Positions 5,895-7,047 of a stretch of DNA of 7,047 bases are shown here, piece by piece. A program made the position numbers and the translations under genes. The stretch's first letter is position 1. Every line of letters starts with the position of its first letter. Below the pieces are notes generated by a model. That model had not been told where the DNA came from and did no database searches. It saw nothing but the letters and a program-made list of their open reading frames with translations. This DNA is from a bacterium (lineage in GTDB: Bacteria; Hydrogenedentota; Hydrogenedentia; Hydrogenedentiales; SLHB01): positions 1 through 7,047 of the forward strand of contig JAAEQP010000088.1 in the NCBI GenBank assembly GCA_024231375.1, read 5' to 3'.

Positions 5895-6872
5895 ATGCAG
5901 ATTCAGAGGTCATGTCGAGTACGGTATCTTGGGAAAGCGGGACTGAGAAGGCGGCTGGCGGTCTTGGCTGGGATTGTTGCGTGCTTCATGCTTGCGCCTG
6001 CGATTGCGGAAGCGGCGACGACCGACATCTACTGGGCGGGGACAGTTGCCTATGGCCCATCTGACGACTTTGTGTCCGTGGCTCATCTAGACAGCTCACC
6101 GGGCGAAGATCTCATCACAGGGCAATTGAGTGGCATTCGTGACCTTGAGTTGGACGCGACCGGAGGCTACATGTACTGGGCACACGGCTCAACAGGTACC
6201 GTCAAGCGTGCGAACCTAGACGGCAGCGGCGTGACCGATCTTGTGACAGGGTTGTCATTTGCTTCTGGCATCGCGTTGGATGTGAGTGGCAGCTATATCT
6301 ACATTACCGACGCTTGGGCCGGAAGCGTCCTGCGCGCAAATCTGGACGGCAGTGGCGTGACGGCGCTTGTCACGGGACTGTCTAGTCCGGCGGACATCGC
6401 GCTGGATCTCGTCAATGGCCATATGTATTTGGCGACTGGTACAAACCCCGGTAAGATTCAGCGCGCGGGCCTGGACGGTAGCAGTGTTACCGACATTGTT
6501 ACGGGACCGGCCTATCCCAGCGAAGTCGCCTTGGATGTGAGTGGCGGTCACATCTACTACCAACACGATTTTGGTGACATCACTCGCGCTAATCTGGACG
6601 GGAGTGGCGTCACTGCTCTGGCATCTTCGTTTGGAGGGGGCCTCTCACTGGATCTGGGCGACGGTCACATGTACTGGTATTCGTTTGGCAGCGTGTATCG
6701 TGCGAACCTGGATGGTTCGGGTGCGACTGCCGTCATTACCGGACTGACCAATGCCTTTGACATCGCCCTCTATGACAGCGCCTCTGCGCCCGCCGTGCCG
6801 ATCGCATGGTGGCCAGTAGCTATGGTGCTGCTATTCGTCGCAGTGCGGGCCTTGCGTCGGCGCACGGCTTGA
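5895..6872 (+). CDS. Secreted YWTD-like beta-propeller protein with C-terminal sorting tail
   Basis: A 325-residue exported protein. The n-region is basic (R18-R20), a hydrophobic core spans 21-36, and AEA (38-40) is the likely signal peptidase site. The mature part is a tandem repeat of about 42 residues, reading roughly RANLDGSGVT-LVTGL-IALD-GHMYW. LDGS-type cores lie at L65-D66 (degenerate, LDSS), L108, L150, L193, L234 and L272, spaced 43, 42, 43, 41 and 38. Six copies match the six-bladed YWTD/LDL-receptor-class-B propeller, a fold for protein or ligand binding with no expected catalysis. The C-terminus has the layout of an exosortase/PEP-CTERM-like sorting signal: APAVPIAWWP (298-307), a hydrophobic span (308-317) and RALRRR (318-323). 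The mature protein is probably surface-anchored or processed. It has its own promoter and leader, and reads as a monocistronic gene. The fold is well supported, the ligand is unknown, and the tail class is inference. Confidence 0.88.
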   Translation: MQIQRSCRVRYLGKAGLRRRLAVLAGIVACFMLAPAIAEAATTDIYWAGTVAYGPSDDFVSVAHLDSSPGEDLITGQLSGIRDLELDATGGYMYWAHGSTGTVKRANLDGSGVTDLVTGLSFASGIALDVSGSYIYITDAWAGSVLRANLDGSGVTALVTGLSSPADIALDLVNGHMYLATGTNPGKIQRAGLDGSSVTDIVTGPAYPSEVALDVSGGHIYYQHDFGDITRANLDGSGVTALASSFGGGLSLDLGDGHMYWYSFGSVYRANLDGSGATAVITGLTNAFDIALYDSASAPAVPIAWWPVAMVLLFVAVRALRRRTA

Positions 6873-7047
6873 TCGAACGGGTGGCCGCTTGTGCCGTGAA
6901 CCCATCCGACTACTGCCTATCGCATAGTACCGATTTGATCCTGGATCCCGATTCGGGTCTGTATGGCGGCATATGCGGTAGGAGGGGTTGGTCTAGCAGG
7001 GCGGTCAGCGCGTAGGACCATCAGGCAATCGAGAAGAAGTGGCAGGA
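6873..7047. other. Right-end non-coding stretch
   Basis: No gene is supported here. Two adjacent short palindromes, GATCCTGGATC (6937-6947) and CCCGATTCGGG (6947-6957), lie about 65 bases after the propeller stop codon. They might form weak hairpins, but there is no T-run to call a terminator. Confidence 0.4.

Noticed and set aside
5895..6872. Tandem DNA repeats that could be a CRISPR or minisatellite array
   Set aside because: The repetition is at protein level with diverged codons and variable 38-43 residue spacing, so it is a repeat-domain gene.
6806..7015. Small 69-codon frame at the right end
   Set aside because: It mostly overlaps the propeller gene's C-terminus in another frame and has no ribosome binding site or recognisable motif.

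Overview
This GC-rich window looks like bacterial chromosomal DNA. I see no phage, plasmid, insertion-sequence, tRNA, rRNA or CRISPR signals. It holds five genes, one of them cut by the left edge. The gene content suggests an environmental bacterium of the Planctomycetota/Lentisphaerota/Hydrogenedentota type: a Gfo/Idh/MocA oxidoreductase beside a xylose-isomerase-like TIM barrel, a PHP phosphoesterase, a large composite glycosyltransferase, and a secreted propeller protein with an exosortase-type tail. This placement is inference from gene style only.

Left third (1-1925, minus strand): a two-gene operon. A cytoplasmic Gfo/Idh/MocA NAD(P)-dependent oxidoreductase (912-1925) is followed after 49 bases by a sugar-phosphate isomerase/epimerase-type TIM barrel (1-862, incomplete at its C-terminus). 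Such pairs typically act in succession on a sugar, inositol or glycoside, with oxidation followed by isomerisation, dehydration or elimination. Diverging from it across 186 bases is a PHP-family metallo-phosphoesterase (2112-2873, plus strand). It probably starts at a TTG behind a perfect AGGAGG. The divergent region holds a consensus -35 box embedded in a short palindrome, and a strong hairpin.

Middle (2874-5574): a gene-free stretch carries a GC-rich palindromic repeat bracketed by an exact 12-bp direct duplication. After it comes a TTGACA -35 and then a 794-residue protein. That protein appears to be three modules in one chain: a radical-SAM-like alpha/beta domain lacking the iron-sulfur cysteines but followed by a small cysteine cluster, a jelly-roll/LamG-like beta sandwich, and a C-terminal GT-A (family 2-like) glycosyltransferase with a DSD motif. 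This is the most unusual item in the window.

Right third (5575-7047): a double-layer hairpin that could terminate the glycosyltransferase gene; a good sigma70-type promoter (TGGACA-17-TATACT) with a leader of about 130 bases; and a 325-residue secreted protein made of six YWTD/LDL-receptor-B-like blades, ending in a short PxAWWP-hydrophobic-RRR tail. The last 175 bases carry no gene I can support. The glycosyltransferase and the surface protein may both concern the cell envelope, but nothing in the sequence links them directly.
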